From Chelonoidis abingdonii (taxonomy: Eukaryota > Chordata > Testudines > Testudinidae): DNA of 64,000 bases. Made by a program: the position numbers and the translations under genes. Numbering within the stretch: position 1 is the stretch's first letter; each line of letters starts with the position of its first letter. Under the pieces are notes generated by a model. The model was given only the letters and a program-made list of their open reading frames with translations. It did not search any database and was not told where the DNA came from. Positions 1-11,875 of this stretch are shown here, one piece after another. The stretch covers positions 30,256,646 through 30,320,645 of the forward strand of contig NC_133770.1 of NCBI RefSeq assembly GCF_003597395.2, read 5' to 3'.

Positions 1-36
1 CAGGCCTCTTGTGTATAGATCTCACTTTCTCTACAG

Positions 37-640
37 CAGGTGTGGAGAAACTACAGCCCATGGGCTGGATCTGGCCCACCAGCCATTTTAAGCCAGCCCT
101 TGATCTCCCGCTGGGGAGTGGGATCTGGTGTTTGCCCTGCTCTGGCGCTCCAGCCAGGAAGTAGGGTCGGGGGCTGCTCCACGCCGCTCCTGGAAGCAGC
201 GGTATGGCCCCGCTCCAGCTCCTACATGTAGGGACAGCCGGGGAGCTCTGCTCTGCATGATGCCCCAACCCCAAGCGCTGCTCCTGCAGCTCCCATTGGG
301 TGGGAATTGTGGCCAGTGGGAGCTGTGGGGGCAGTACCTGTGGACGGGGCAGTACCTGTGGACAGGGCAGTGTGCAGAGCTGCCTTGCTGCAGCCCCAAC
401 CCCCTGCCGCAGCCCTGATCCCCCTCCCGCCCTCAATCTCAGCCCGGAGCACTCTCCTACACCACGAACTACTCATCCCCATCTCTGACCCAGAGCGTCC
501 CCGCCTTACAGCCCATCCGGAGCCCCATCCCACGCTCTGAACTCCTCATTTCTGGCCCCACCCTGGAGCCTGCGCCCTCAACCCCTACTGCACTCCATCC
601 CCAATTTTGTGATCATTCATGGCCCACCATACAATTTCTG
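37..640 (+). mobile_element. hAT-like non-autonomous element, family A, 3' truncated
   Basis: The block begins with a degenerate hAT-type end (caggtgtggagaaacta) and stays alignable by eye to the complete copy at 57962-58473. Shared parts are the 'gggcca..ttttaagccag' stretch, the GC-rich middle, and the 'cattcatggccc..c.tacaatttct' segment near the 3' end. Similarity stops near 640, before the 3' terminal repeat seen in the other copy, so this copy has lost its end. A short direct repeat of a 'cagtacctgtggac' unit lies at about 332-372. The several short reading frames in this GC-rich stretch overlap on both strands and are not genes. Confidence 0.6.
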
Positions 641-2550
641 TTCTATGATGGTACTGCAGGTATGAGGCAAAGTGATGCTAACGCGGAAGTGAACTTCTAT
701 CAGTGATGTTCCATAAGTGCAAGATATCTGAAAGTGTAGTACATGGCCACTATAGAAGAGCATGTTTATTTTCAATGAAAAAGGGTCATCAGGATAGATT
801 TATTAAAATATACACTGAGGTCGGCAGTAGCCCCATTTTAAACTTTATTGGAGCAAAGATTAAACAGCAATGGCTATCCTGTTTTCAGTGCATTATTTTT
901 GGGCCTTTCCTTTGCACAGTTTTGATGTTTTATAGAGAAGGCCACTTTAAAAAGTCCCTAGTAAGAAAAGTGATCCTGCATAATTTAGCATTGCCAAGCA
1001 TTTCTGGGTGGTATCTCTAACTAGCGAGAGCAGCAACCGCACAATCATTCCTTCTAAATCAGGACAGATCTCCAGAAAGAATTGCCCAACCTCTTTGAAA
1101 CATCTGCTCAACATGTGATACAATCTTTGCTGTAGTTTTCGCTATTCAGATAAATGGTGAAAATGAAGGTTAATAAAATACACACAATCTTGTAACAGAC
1201 AGCTATGAGGAGATAAGAGCACTGTTATTTGTGTTTCAGCAAACTACCCCCAAATAAGACACAGTGGGCATAAACAACCGTAAAAACACTTAATTAAAAA
1301 AAACAAACCAGCAGGTTTAACTTACTATGATCTGATGGAAGGTGAACCAAAACTGTGGTTCACCTACCTGGCAACTAAATCATATAATACATGTACATGC
1401 AATTTTGGGCAAAAGTTGTGATTGGTCCAGTCTAAATCAGCATAACAGTAAATTTGAGGATTACACCATTAGAATCATAATTGTCCTAGTACAGTTACGC
1501 AATCAAAACATCCATACCACAGTACAGTAGATCACGAAACCCACATCCTCACCAGCACAAGTTGTAGTTCACAGTGGTTTTGGCTTTATTTCCAGTTTGG
1601 CTTAAAAAGGAAAATGTGAATATCTGGCAGGTTTAAAGTGGCAAATCCTCGTCCTAGCTATTTTATTATCAAAACTCTTTGACTTTAATTTTGATTGTTA
1701 CGGTACTGTACTTCAATTTTTTTTTTTCAGTTCCCTTCTCCCAGCCCAGAGTGCTCATGTGTGGACAACCGCACACAACTTTCTGCTCCCAAAAACTGTG
1801 GTACATCATCTTCTGCTACCAGCCTACCGGATGCATAGGTGATAGGTTTGGGTTCAGGGATTAATTTCACTTACCATCTCCATCTCCAGGCTGCTAGTTT
1901 CAGACAATAGCAGCTTGTTGCTTTTGGGCTACTGCTGACTCTGTCCTCTTGCTGAAAATATGTGAAAATAACTGCGGGGAGAAGGAAAGAAAAAGGCTGC
2001 GTTAAATGACATTAAATTGGTTGTTTACTTAGGATGGCCCCATTCCCCCCCCCCCCCCCCAAGGGAGGCCAGCAAGTACCTTTTCAAAGCTCAATTTAGG
2101 ACACAAAAAACAAACAAACCAATAAAAAAACAAAACAAAACAACCCCAAAGTCCTCCTTCTGGGTAATATAAAATTGCTAGTTTATGCATCTGAATAATC
2201 AAGCTGGTCTAACTAGTCTCAGTGGCTTTTAGCAAGGAAGGAGTTAAGAGGATGCTTTGAACCCAAACTCTTCTGGTTCATCCCCACACCCTGTTGGTGC
2301 TAGAAGTACTTCCACACCCTGTTGGCGTATAGTGCACTTCCTTTTGTTTACCTTTAGCATGTTTAGCAGGACAGCGACTGCATTTTTTAAAATCAGCATC
2401 ACAGCTGCAACCTGTTTCAGTTTGTACAGTAAGAAGGATTTGTACTTGCTCTCCAATTACAGTGCTCCTTAAGAAAGCACCTGCTCTTTTCCAGCTGTGT
2501 ATCCTGTTGGCAAAATGAAAATTGCCTTGAGGTGGGCTTTGTTTTTCTAG
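641..2550. other. Upstream non-coding sequence, nothing specific recognised
   Basis: AT-rich sequence with a poly-C tract at about 2046-2060, A-rich simple sequence at about 2104-2143, and an imperfect short tandem 'cacaccctgttgg' at about 2285-2325. A 105-codon open frame at 703-1020 has no recognisable domain, and nothing I see marks it as coding. If the exon at 2680 is the first coding exon, this would be 5' flank, 5' UTR or an earlier intron; no CpG island or core promoter is evident. Confidence 0.35.
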
Positions 2551-2679
2551 GTTGCATTTCTTCCTGTCTGATTGAAGGGAGTTCATTGCATAACTGGGGT
2601 TCCTTGGAAGCATCTCTGCTGAATTTCAGGTTTTTGGGACATTGCCTGTTTGGAGTAGCCTGTTTGTTGTGGATTTAAA
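2551..2679 (+). other. Possible 5' UTR part of the first coding exon
   Basis: A pyrimidine-rich run ending 'gtttttctag' at 2541-2550 is a good splice acceptor candidate, so the exon holding the start codon may begin at 2551. A second candidate acceptor ends at about 2495 ('ctcttttccag'). Nothing here excludes that the exon is instead the first transcribed exon. This is inference from splice-site shape only. Confidence 0.3.
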
Positions 2680-2835
2680 ATGGCAGACAGACCTAGAAGG
2701 AAAGTTACAAAGAAGTCTTCCTCTTTTTCATATGATCCCCGGAGAGACTCTGTGAAAGTTCGGAGATACTACAAGTCTTTGAGCTTCAAATCAGCTACCT
2801 TGGACTCTCAGAAAAGACAGGTGCAAGAAAATCTG
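2680..2835 (+). CDS. First coding exon of an unidentified host gene (52 codons)
   Basis: The frame starts MADRPRRKVTKKSSSF and runs 52 codons to a donor at 2836 (AATCTG|gtttgt). An earlier donor at 2821 (GACAG|gtgcaa) would shorten it by five codons in the same phase. The ATG lies in 'aaaATGG', with A at -3 and G at +4, a strong initiation context. The peptide is basic, with about 15 Lys/Arg against 5 Asp/Glu. It is rich in Ser, with SSSFS at residues 13-17 and SLSFKS at 33-38, so it looks like a disordered N-terminal tail. No signal peptide, membrane segment or known domain is visible. Beyond the donor the frame runs into AT-rich sequence and stops at about 2881, as expected for intron read-through. 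I do not recognise the family and assign no function. Codon use and composition clearly differ from the surrounding AT-rich repeats, which supports a real exon. Confidence 0.55.
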
Positions 2836-3109
2836 GTTTGTATCATTTTTTTAAAAATAGCTTTTAAACAAAAAATAAAATAAAATCTGTATTTCCTAAA
2901 TTCTTAAATAGTAAACCTAGCTTTGTGAGTCGACAGGAAGTAGGAAGTGACATGTATTTATCTGTGACACTTTGTGTGTTGCTGTTCAGCTGCTGTTGTG
3001 AATTCTTTTTTTTTTGTCACGAGAGTCAAGAGTAGTATTTTACCCTCATGGAAAGCAATTAAAACCTATTTACTTTGTTCTTAAGGTACCTAGACTGGAT
3101 TTTAGCCTC

Positions 3110-3195
3110 AGGAGCTTCTTATTGGGCTTCTTATCGGGGGTTGGACTAGATGACCTCCTGAGCTCCCTTCCAACCCTGATATTCTATGATATTCT
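3110..3195 (+). mobile_element. CR1 LINE 3'-end fragment
   Basis: The stretch 'gggttggactagatgacc', followed by 'tcccttccaaccctgatattctatgat', is the conserved 3' end of CR1 retrotransposons of birds and reptiles. It includes the terminal 'attctatgat' motif. Only the tail is present, as usual for 5'-truncated CR1 copies. The same tail core recurs in the tRNA-SINE at 25526-25733, consistent with SINE mobilisation by CR1-type machinery. Confidence 0.8.
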
Positions 3196-5440
3196 TATAC
3201 CTGTAACTTGCATCATATGATTTTTTTCATGATCTGTTTGTCTGTCATGTTCTTCAGACCAGTTTAAAGATTTGGTAATCAGCATGGTTATTTAAATGAA
3301 AACTGCTTCATTGATCTTTCTTACTTTTTCAAATGTTGAAAAGTACCAGACTGACGGCTTCAGGGACTGAAGTATTTTAATTATCTGCAGAACAGGTAAT
3401 GCAAATGTGCAACAGCATCTGTTCTGGAGGGACCAGTTCCATGGGTTACAGGGCAGCATAGCCTCTAAACTGCACTGCACTTTACTTCAGTAAAGGACTG
3501 AGTTGGAAATTCTTTTGTTTGCATACAGAGGTAGTAATTAAATAATAGTTTCAGAGGAGAGAAAATGCAATATGGATTACAGTAAATGAAACTGAAGTGG
3601 GTCAATTGGTAAATTGTGTCAATGTGCACAGTTACATTGATCAGAATGTTTCTGCATGTTTATAATATATAAAATCAATACTCCACTCAATGATTAAATG
3701 AATATATTCATATCTACACATGAAATGCCTTTCTAAAAGACCTTAAATAGCTTTCATTGGTATGTAAAATGGACTGTATGGAATATAAAGGTAAAAATAT
3801 TTTGCACATAGTATACCATAAAGGCCTATAAATATGCTAGTTTTCCGTTAAGAGCATTAGAGAGAGGATTAGTTTATATATGACTTAAACACACAAGGGT
3901 GTTCTCCATGCTCCACCCCAGTATCTGTGTTCATAAATTTTCAAGATTGAAAGTGAGATTTTGGCAAACATTATATCCATTTGAAGCAAAAGAATTACAT
4001 TGTTATCATGCTAGTATAAGATGAAGCGCTCGTTTTAAAAACACATTGCGTATGACTTTTGCTGACCTCACAGCATAATTTTAGATTACTAATAATATTT
4101 TGTTGTGCTTGGAGATTTGAACCACAGAATATTTAATATGAAAATCTCCAGAGGTAGGGTGTACTTTTCCAGGGCTGTTCATTCTAACCATAAAATGCTC
4201 TTTAATCTTAGTTACAGTTGAACCTCACTGATGTGCATTAAAGGCTGGAAGACACATTTTTGGATTACAGAATTTTGTAAATCAGTGCATATATGAAAAA
4301 ACACGATCATTACTGTAATTTCATACTAAATTAACAGATGTAACAATATAATTTTATAGTAATAGAGATAAAACTTAGTGTTTAAAGATGTAAAATGTTA
4401 GAGGTATACAATCAGTCATGTTAATTGAGCCTTTGGGAAATGGGGAGAGACCATGAAACTTTTGTGTGAGGGATGCAGTTTGTAAGGGATAACAAAATCA
4501 GAATTAGCGAGTACTACTTTTGAAAGTTTTCCTGGGTTTATGTATATTTCTTCCTTTGGCTAGCTGCCATAGCTAGTGCATGACCCCTAGTGGTCAACAA
4601 GGAATATTTTCAATTTAATGAGCCAATCTGATATATTTGTTTTAAATGCATTAAATTAATAATTTTAAGTGTTAAATACTTAGGTGGAGATGCCAAAGTC
4701 TGCTGGTTTAGAAGATGGAAAAGTGTTAATCTGTTTTAGATACTAAAACATTTTCTATTCCTGCTGTCAGAAGGAAGAGTATAGTTTTTACCGTAAACAT
4801 TTCTTCATGGTGTACTGTGATGCAAGCCAAGTACTAACCATCAGTCTCAGTCTTACAATCATCCTATATGTCTTTGGGTTTGAATTCGGCAAGCCTGTTA
4901 AGAGTTAACATGAAATGCTAAGACTGTCAAGTACTGTTTTGAGGAACTTAAGTTTGAAGCATTACTGTGCACATAGTGCTAGAATTGATCATTCCATCAT
5001 CAAACCATTAGAAACATTGGTGGAGAATTATTGGTCTGAATTTGCTTGTGTATATGCATCCTTGGGAATTGGTTCCCTAACTTTCTACCAAAGAGACCCA
5101 CCAATTGCATTTTGTCTTTTTTGGAGACCCACCATTACTTCTATACTGTGTGTGCATTTGTTTTATATATAAATAGTCAGTCGTATATATATTTACTATT
5201 TTAATGTCTTTTTAAAATTCAAACACAAAAGAAAAACAGTCTCCTCCCCAATCCCCCTGTTGTCCCAGTTCTCCTCCTTGTGGATGGAGAATTCTAATAG
5301 GGCTCCTGCTCCATGTAGTTTGAGGTCATCACTCATTTATGTGAGAGTGGAAGATAGGATACAACAAAAGAGCCCTTCAGTTGTCTCTGTCATTGGAGAG
5401 AATTAGCCTCTCAAAGATTGTTTTATGTCTGGGGTGTGTG
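3196..5440. other. Intronic sequence, no recognised element
   Basis: AT-rich unique-looking sequence. A weak 'acagttgaacctcactgat' start near 4211 resembles a mariner/Tigger-type end, but I could not find a matching opposite end. The 85-codon frame at 4915-5172 shows no domain and lies in AT-rich intronic sequence. Confidence 0.4.
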
Positions 5441-6470
5441 TGATGGGGTCTATTAGGTCTTCTCTGCACCCTGACTCTCCCCGCCCAAGGAAAATCCACT
5501 TAAACTGGGTGACCAGCAAGACAGTACGCCAGGGGCTGAAGGGCCAGGAGGAAGTAGTGGCTGATCCAGAATCAGCAGGCCAGTTAAGAAGACTTGCCTG
5601 CTTTTTCTCAGGAGCGGTGTTGGGTGAGACTGGAACAAAAGAGTAGCACTCAGGGCTAATCCAGACCCTGGGTTGCTGTTTTGTACATGATTGATTGTTC
5701 AGAGACTAACGCTAAGCTCACGGCACAGGCTGGCAGCCCAACCTTGCAGACTATGGCAAGGAATGGCTGCAGTACCACAAGTGACCCTCAAGAGGGAATT
5801 CAGAGCAGCTCCACCTGCCTTATGGGGCCTAACTGACACAGCACAGGTCCTCCTCCTAGCCAAGGGACTACCCAATCCCAGTATTGCCTGGCATTAAATA
5901 GAGGAGAGTACCCCTGCTCCCCCATGTTCTCCTCAACCCGGCCTGTAAAGCGGCCTGCTCAACTTCTCCCAGCCCTGTTCCCTCCTGCAGCCTCAGCTGG
6001 CCTCTTTCTCCTGATGGCTGTGCCACATTCTGACTGGCTTCTGCCACTTTCTCTGCTGCTGCCTGAATCCAGCTCCCCGTGCCGCTGGCTGATGCCCAGG
6101 GGAAGTGAGAGCCAGAGCTGAGTAACGTCAGCTGCATGAAGGGGAAGTGGCTGGAATCAGGGAGTCAGGTTGTCCCCATCCTGTGTGTGCCTCAGAGGTG
6201 CTTAGTCTGTGCTGCTACTGTTCGAATCCAACCGCCCATTCTGCTCACCAGGGAGCACCCCCAGGCTGGGGACAGGCTGCTGACTGCTGCTGGTTCCAGC
6301 CACTAGTTCTGTGCTGCTGCTGTCCAGATCCCACTGCTGGTAGCCCCAGGAAGTGAGTGTGTGGCTGGGGGAGAGCCTCAGGGCATGCACAACCCACCTA
6401 GACTCTTCCTCTGACCCTCTGGTGGGTCAGTACCATTTGGGAAGCACTTCCCTAGGGGCAGGAGCCAGAG
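5441..6470. repeat. GC-rich interspersed repeat, class uncertain (possibly LTR-type)
   Basis: The base composition switches abruptly from AT-rich to GC-rich at about 5440 and back at about 6470. The block opens with 'gtgtgatggggtctatt', and the block at 17336 also opens with 'tgtgatggggt', which suggests a shared element class. Short frames on both strands (for example 5425-5646 and 5868-6137) have no domain and are composition artefacts. I cannot delimit the ends or find a duplication. Confidence 0.35.
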
Positions 6471-7129
6471 TCTGGCTAAATCAGGAATACCTTCATTTAA
6501 TTCAGTGAGTTATTCATGGAAATGAGCGAAGATTTGGGCCCTAATTATCAGTTGGGCAGCTTCCTTAAATGTACTGTCGGTGAAGGATTACTCAAAAATA
6601 TTTTCTTTTTTTTTATGCAGTGTCTTGGTTCTAACTCTCTTAACTTTCCCAACATTTGATTCTTAGTAAGTTTTAGGCACTTTAATTTTCTATTTAGATG
6701 TTATGTACGGAAAGCACTGTAAAGAACAAGACTGCCACTGCATTTCACAAATGGGCAAAGAAACTGAAGTTACTTTTCTCTAAATGTTTTGGCAGGATTA
6801 ACATTGGGACAGATGACTTAAAACCATTTCAATCTCTTCCTCCTACTCAGCCTTCATGGCATCCTCAAGTTTCATTTTCCTTTCTTTTATAAAACTTGTG
6901 GTCTCTCTAAGTGCACCCCCTCAGGTGTCAGGCCTGGTGCCTATCCAGGTGGAGTTCTGTACTTTTCCCAGTCAGTAACAGTCACCACTCTTACTGTCTT
7001 CCACTCTCTCATAGATGGTTACAGAGTGAAATCCAAATCCATCACAGTTGTATTTCTGGATAACGAAGAATGATATGTATAGAATGTTTTTAAAATGTTT
7101 TCTGAGGGAGGAAAAGTTGCTTACTAGAT

Positions 7130-7337
7130 CAGTGGTTCTCAAACTTTTGTACTGGTGACCCCTTTCACATAGCAAGCCTCTGAGTGTGACACCCCCTTAT
7201 AAATGAAAAACACTTCTTAATATATTTAACACCATTATAAATGCTGGAGGCAAAGTGAGGTTTGGTGTGGAGGCTGACAGCTTGCGACCCCCATGTAATA
7301 AACTTGCGACCCCCTGAGGTCCCCTTGAGAACCCCTG
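7130..7337. mobile_element. hAT MITE, family B, perfect 8-bp target duplication
   Basis: The terminal repeats are 'cagtggttctcaa' on the left and 'ttgagaacccctg' on the right. The element is flanked by identical 8-bp direct repeats 'tactagat' at 7122-7129 and 7338-7345. An 8-bp duplication with CAGxGGTTCTCAA-type ends is diagnostic of hAT transposons. At 208 bp it has no coding capacity, so it depended on a transposase elsewhere. Confidence 0.9.
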
Positions 7338-7412
7338 TACTAGATGTATCAGTAATAAGATGGAAAGGTGATATAAGCTACCTAAATGAACCAAATAAAT
7401 ACCATCCACTTA

Positions 7413-7516
7413 GGCCAGGTCTACACTGCGACTTTAAATCGGTTTAATGGCCGATATACCGATTTAACGCTGTATCCGTTCACACGACGTCGTCATTAAT
7501 ATCGAGTTAAACGGCT
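7413..7516. mobile_element. PIF/Harbinger-type end, cut at an assembly N
   Basis: The sequence starts 'ggccaggtctacactgcga' directly after TTA (7410-7412), the usual 3-bp target of PIF/Harbinger elements. It continues with the 'taaatcggttta..gatttaacgctgt' type subterminal sequence also seen at 37130-37170. The match ends at the single N at 7517 and no right terminal repeat follows, so the rest is deleted or lost at an assembly join. Confidence 0.65.
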
Positions 7517-7517
7517 N
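7517..7517. other. Single-base assembly gap (N)
   Basis: A lone N interrupts the Harbinger-type element. Sequence to its right ('agtaatgcag') does not continue the element, suggesting a collapsed or merged gap rather than one uncertain base. Confidence 0.9.
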
Positions 7518-8799
7518 AGTAATGCAGAATGCAATTACCAAAATACGCATAAGATTTCAAAAGCAAAAAAAAAAAAAGCATATGAAATGTTATTGTGAGG
7601 TTTGATAATTACAAAGAGAGCACACGTTTAGACCATCTTGTTTCTTTTTTCATAGTACAATGAATCATTGCAAGCACCCTATCTAAGCATGGATACCTTA
7701 GAAGTTGGTGCAGTCCTGCTACATTGTGTGCAATGTGTGTAGGTGACTAGGCTTTGGAAGTGTGCTGACCCACTGCATACTGTGCATGATCATTGTGACA
7801 ATAGAATAGCATTTACTGTTGTTAGCCAATGTTTTGTTAGCAGCTGAGTAGAAACTAGTCTTTCTGTTGGTATGTGGTATGATAGTTTAAACAGAAGACC
7901 TAGTTAACTGAGATGGACTGAACTATGGAAAAGATCTGTGCAGAAAGGGTATAGTAATTTTTTTTCTTAATTCTGCTTCTAGAAATGTTATTCATTATAG
8001 ATTCTGATTCTCATTGCCTACTCATCCGAATCTCCCATAGGCTGCAATGGATGTTTTGGTTGTACTAGAAAAACAGGATCTAGTCCATAGCTTCTAGATT
8101 TGCTATTCAAAAGTGATGTTTTTGATTATTGTTACTTTACTGCTGACTTGTCCTATACACAACATCAAATGCTATGGGGAATTACTAAAATATGGATGAT
8201 AGGTAACATTGTCAGCTGTTCACAGCTCACTGCTAGAAATGTAGAATAACCTGATCTTCAATCAAACTATTAAATAAAAAAATAGTTTTCCACTTTGGTG
8301 TATAGTGCTAAAACATAAGTAAAGAAGTTGCACTATTTAGTTTAATTTGATGACATTGATCATAAAAGTAATTTTTATTCTCTTAAAAACCAATGATATT
8401 GAGATATGGCTTGATATGTTTCATTCTAGTATTCAGAATTGCAGTCTTGTATTTTCCAGATAAGAATGAAACACGTCAAATCAGTGTTGAATCTCCAGAT
8501 AAGAAACCTGATTAAGGTGGAGTTAAATTTGCAAACACTTACGGATACAAAATTGAGACTGAGATTTTCAAAAGAGCCTCCTAAGGGACTTCCTTAGGGT
8601 CTTGTAAAAACCCCATTCTAAATTGTTGTGATCGTATAGCAACCTTTGAAAGCCAGTAAAGTTTTAATTTAGTTGTGTACTGCAAAGTGACTATGTGAAA
8701 ATGCACCTTCTTGCTCAACATATCATTGTTTACATTCAGTGATGTTCGCTTCAGTGGCAAAAATTAGCTTTTATTGTTTTCCTCCTTTTTCTACTCCTA
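7518..8799. other. Intronic sequence, nothing recognised
   Basis: AT-rich, no open frame of note, no terminal repeats or tRNA-like boxes seen. Confidence 0.4.
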
Positions 8800-8990
8800 T
8801 GGGAATTCTGCACCACTTCACAATACAGAATTTGCCTAGAATTAGTGTTCTGCACAGAATTTCATCCCCCTCCCCCGGTCCCCATACACACTTTTTGATT
8901 TTGGCATAGAGGACTAGATTGGGCTCTGCTAGTACTCCTAGCTGCTGGGATACTTCAGGGTGCATCCTGCTCCTTCCTTAGCAAGGCCTC
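8800..8990. repeat. Candidate old hAT-derived fragment
   Basis: The 'gggaattctgcacca' and 'ttctgcacagaattt' phrases resemble a hAT-type repeat I associate with turtles, but no ends or duplication are visible. This is recognition only and weak. Confidence 0.25.
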
Positions 8991-11699
8991 ATGGAAACAG
9001 CCCTGCAGTACTCCCAAGTATTGTGAAACTGGGGAGTGAGATCACAGATGAGTTCTCAGGCTTGGCAATACAATGTTGCACTAAACACAAAGCAAAAAAG
9101 GTGGGCCATTAGCCTCTTGATTGTTATGCAACTAATTTAAGATACTTATAGCTGCTCAAACATATTAAGATACAAATGATATGTACAGTGTGGTCAGCTA
9201 AAATCTTGGACTGATGCAGTGTGTCTTGTGGGATTTTGCATGTTTTCTATCAACAAGAACAAATTGTTCCAGCAGCAGTGGTCTACTTTTGTATCTTTGA
9301 TTAATGTTTATGAATGACTCTTTCTAAAATATTTGTCATTGAAATATGGAAATAGGACCAAGTAGAACCAATAACTAAGTGGGAAATCGCACAGATTTTA
9401 ACTGATGACCTCCTGCATACATTTTGACAAAAACCGTTGCTGAGTTCTGTTGTCTTTTGGTCTAGTATTTTCTGTTTCTCTTGCTATTTGTTTAGGTGTA
9501 TATAATCAAAAAGTGTTTTGGAAAGAAGTACAATTTAAAAAATTAATTGTGTTGCTCATTGACTTAATAACAACATAAGATCCCAGTTGACCTATTCCTG
9601 CCCCACCCTGCTTGCCCAATCTGGTAAAGACGGTCATACGCTTTATGATAGCCACTGATGCCATTAAACTACCTTAATTTACAGCTTGACATGGAAGTTA
9701 CTCCATTACAAGTCCTATACTCCCTCAGAAAGAGCTGTTATAAATAATTGGAAGTGGGTCTAATATGTGCCACCTTAGGTCTCTTTGTCAGTTTAAGGGA
9801 TATCCTGGGCCAGTGAGACCATGGCTGTTTCAAGGCACAGGGAACTTTCCTTTTAATTGTATTGTAAAGCACTCTTCATATCTATATTGTAATATATTAC
9901 TTACGTAGCACTACGATATATTTTAGGTAGTCAAGTAATTTTTGAGCTGCTTATATCATAATTCATTTTTAAACCTCCAGGAGAAGCTGCAACTTAAAAT
10001 ATGTATAAGACATTCAGTGATAGTGTACATTTAGTCAACTATTAAATTTTTAACATGTTTGCCATCTCCTTGCATTTTAAAAAATTAGTTCAGTAGATGT
10101 TAATGTTGTAAAACTGTCATTTCCAATCACAAGTCTAGCTAATAAAATTGTCATTTTTAATACAGTTTATATTTCTGTTGGTCTGTGAAAGAGTCAAATA
10201 CTCTACACTTTACAAAAGAGTTATTTTAATGTTTTTGTGGAAAGGAAATGTAAATTAATGATATAAAAATGTGTCCCCCGATTCAAATTATATTTCTCAA
10301 ATGGAAAAGAAAGCAGTGTTTTTGCTTTCTCAGCGATTTCTCTGTCACTTGAACCATGAATCGATTACAGAGGTAATAAAACATGGAAAAAATCCAGTGG
10401 GAGCTGTCAGATTTCATATATGTTGCAGTTCAAGCACTTATTTTCTTTTGATTTGTGGACTGTAATTTTCACTGACAGTATTAGCAGCTTTTAGAAGAAC
10501 AGCCACTGACAAGTGACATCCTCCCAACCAGATGCTACCTCATCTGACTTCAGCCTAATGATTGCATTATCTGACTGATTTTGAAGTACAGTAAATCCTA
10601 ATGGTTTTTCATCTATTATTTAAAATAAACAACAAGCAGTGAAATTGTGAAGGTAGCAGTACCATGTTCTATACTGCTGCACTTACTAATTTATTAGCTG
10701 CTATTATATAATAATTTTTTTTTACTAAGTTCTTTTGTCCCAGCTAAGCTCTTTGGGAAACTGAATGTGTGAGTGAAATGAAAAATACTATTTGGCAGCA
10801 TTTAATTTTTTATTTATTTATCTGGGGCATCATAATTAAAATGTTTAATACTTAGAGATACTTGTAGGGGTTCTAATAAATTTTGAAACCTCGTTCTTCG
10901 TTTGATATTACTGTATTATGAAAATAAGGATAGTATTAATAATGTAAACAGAATGAAAAGATTTGCTAAGTGAGAGAGATTCTTTTTGAGAATATTAGAT
11001 TTTGGGCTTCTCTGGTCAGTTTCAACAGTGACTATAGATTATGAAAATGACCACTCTCCATTCATACTGTAATGATGTTAACATTCAGTGTCCATTCTTA
11101 TGTTTCAAAATGCAGTAATAAATTGAAAATTTATTGTGAACTCCTATAGGAAAACCCCTTTTATAATGAAGTAAAATGGAAGTCTGAAATTGCTTCACTG
11201 TCTTTCATTCAGCAAATTGCAATTTGTGTTATAGAAAACTTCAGTTAAGTGATGTTCTCTTTGGGGGAGTGAATGACTTCTCTGTAAGAGTTCATGGAGT
11301 ATTTTTTTAATATACACTTGATTTCATTTATCCTCTTGCCATTATGAATCTCAGCATTTTCATTTCATTAAAATTTCTTCATGCACAAATATTGTAATAT
11401 ATATTAGGAGTCTGCCTGGATGCGCAAGAAGTCTCTTGCATTTAAAACATCTCCTGAAGTTTCTCTTTTTGGGGACAGTGACATTTCATGGTTCATTTTC
11501 TGAGCTTCTCTAAGAAACACAAGTGTACTGTGTGTTTTATCCTTTTGGAGTCATTCCGTTTTCTACAGTATTGTAAGCAATCCCATTAATTCAAAATGGC
11601 AGCATTCTTCAAAATTGAATCCATCTTGTACTGTAGGTATACTTTCCATTTCTTTATCCATTCACATTCTCTGATCATTGCTTGAAAGGTAGCTTTTGT
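8991..11699. other. Intronic sequence, nothing recognised
   Basis: Long AT-rich stretch without recognisable repeats or exons. A 64-codon frame at 10271-10465 has no domain. Confidence 0.4.
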
Positions 11700-11875
11700 T
11701 ATCACTGTGTACCAGATGCTTCAGAGAGAGGTGCAAGAAACCTTGTAATGGACAATTATGTCATAACCTGCCCGCAGGGAAAATTTCTTTCCAACTATTA
11801 TTTATTGGTTAGCTTATGCCCTGAAGCATTTTGAGATACCCTTATAGATTTTTAATCCATTGTCATGTATTTGAT
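11700..11875 (+). repeat. Interspersed repeat family G, copy 1
   Basis: The markers 'accagatgcttcagag', 'gtgcaagaaac', 'gtaatgga', 'ggaaaatttctttcc' and 'atgccctgaagca' occur in the same order and spacing as the diverged copy at 51241-51425. The family is common in sauropsid introns in my recollection. Its class is not clear from this sequence. Confidence 0.55.

Noticed and set aside
703..1020. 105-codon frame upstream of the first exon
   Set aside because: No domain; the composition is that of surrounding intron-like DNA.
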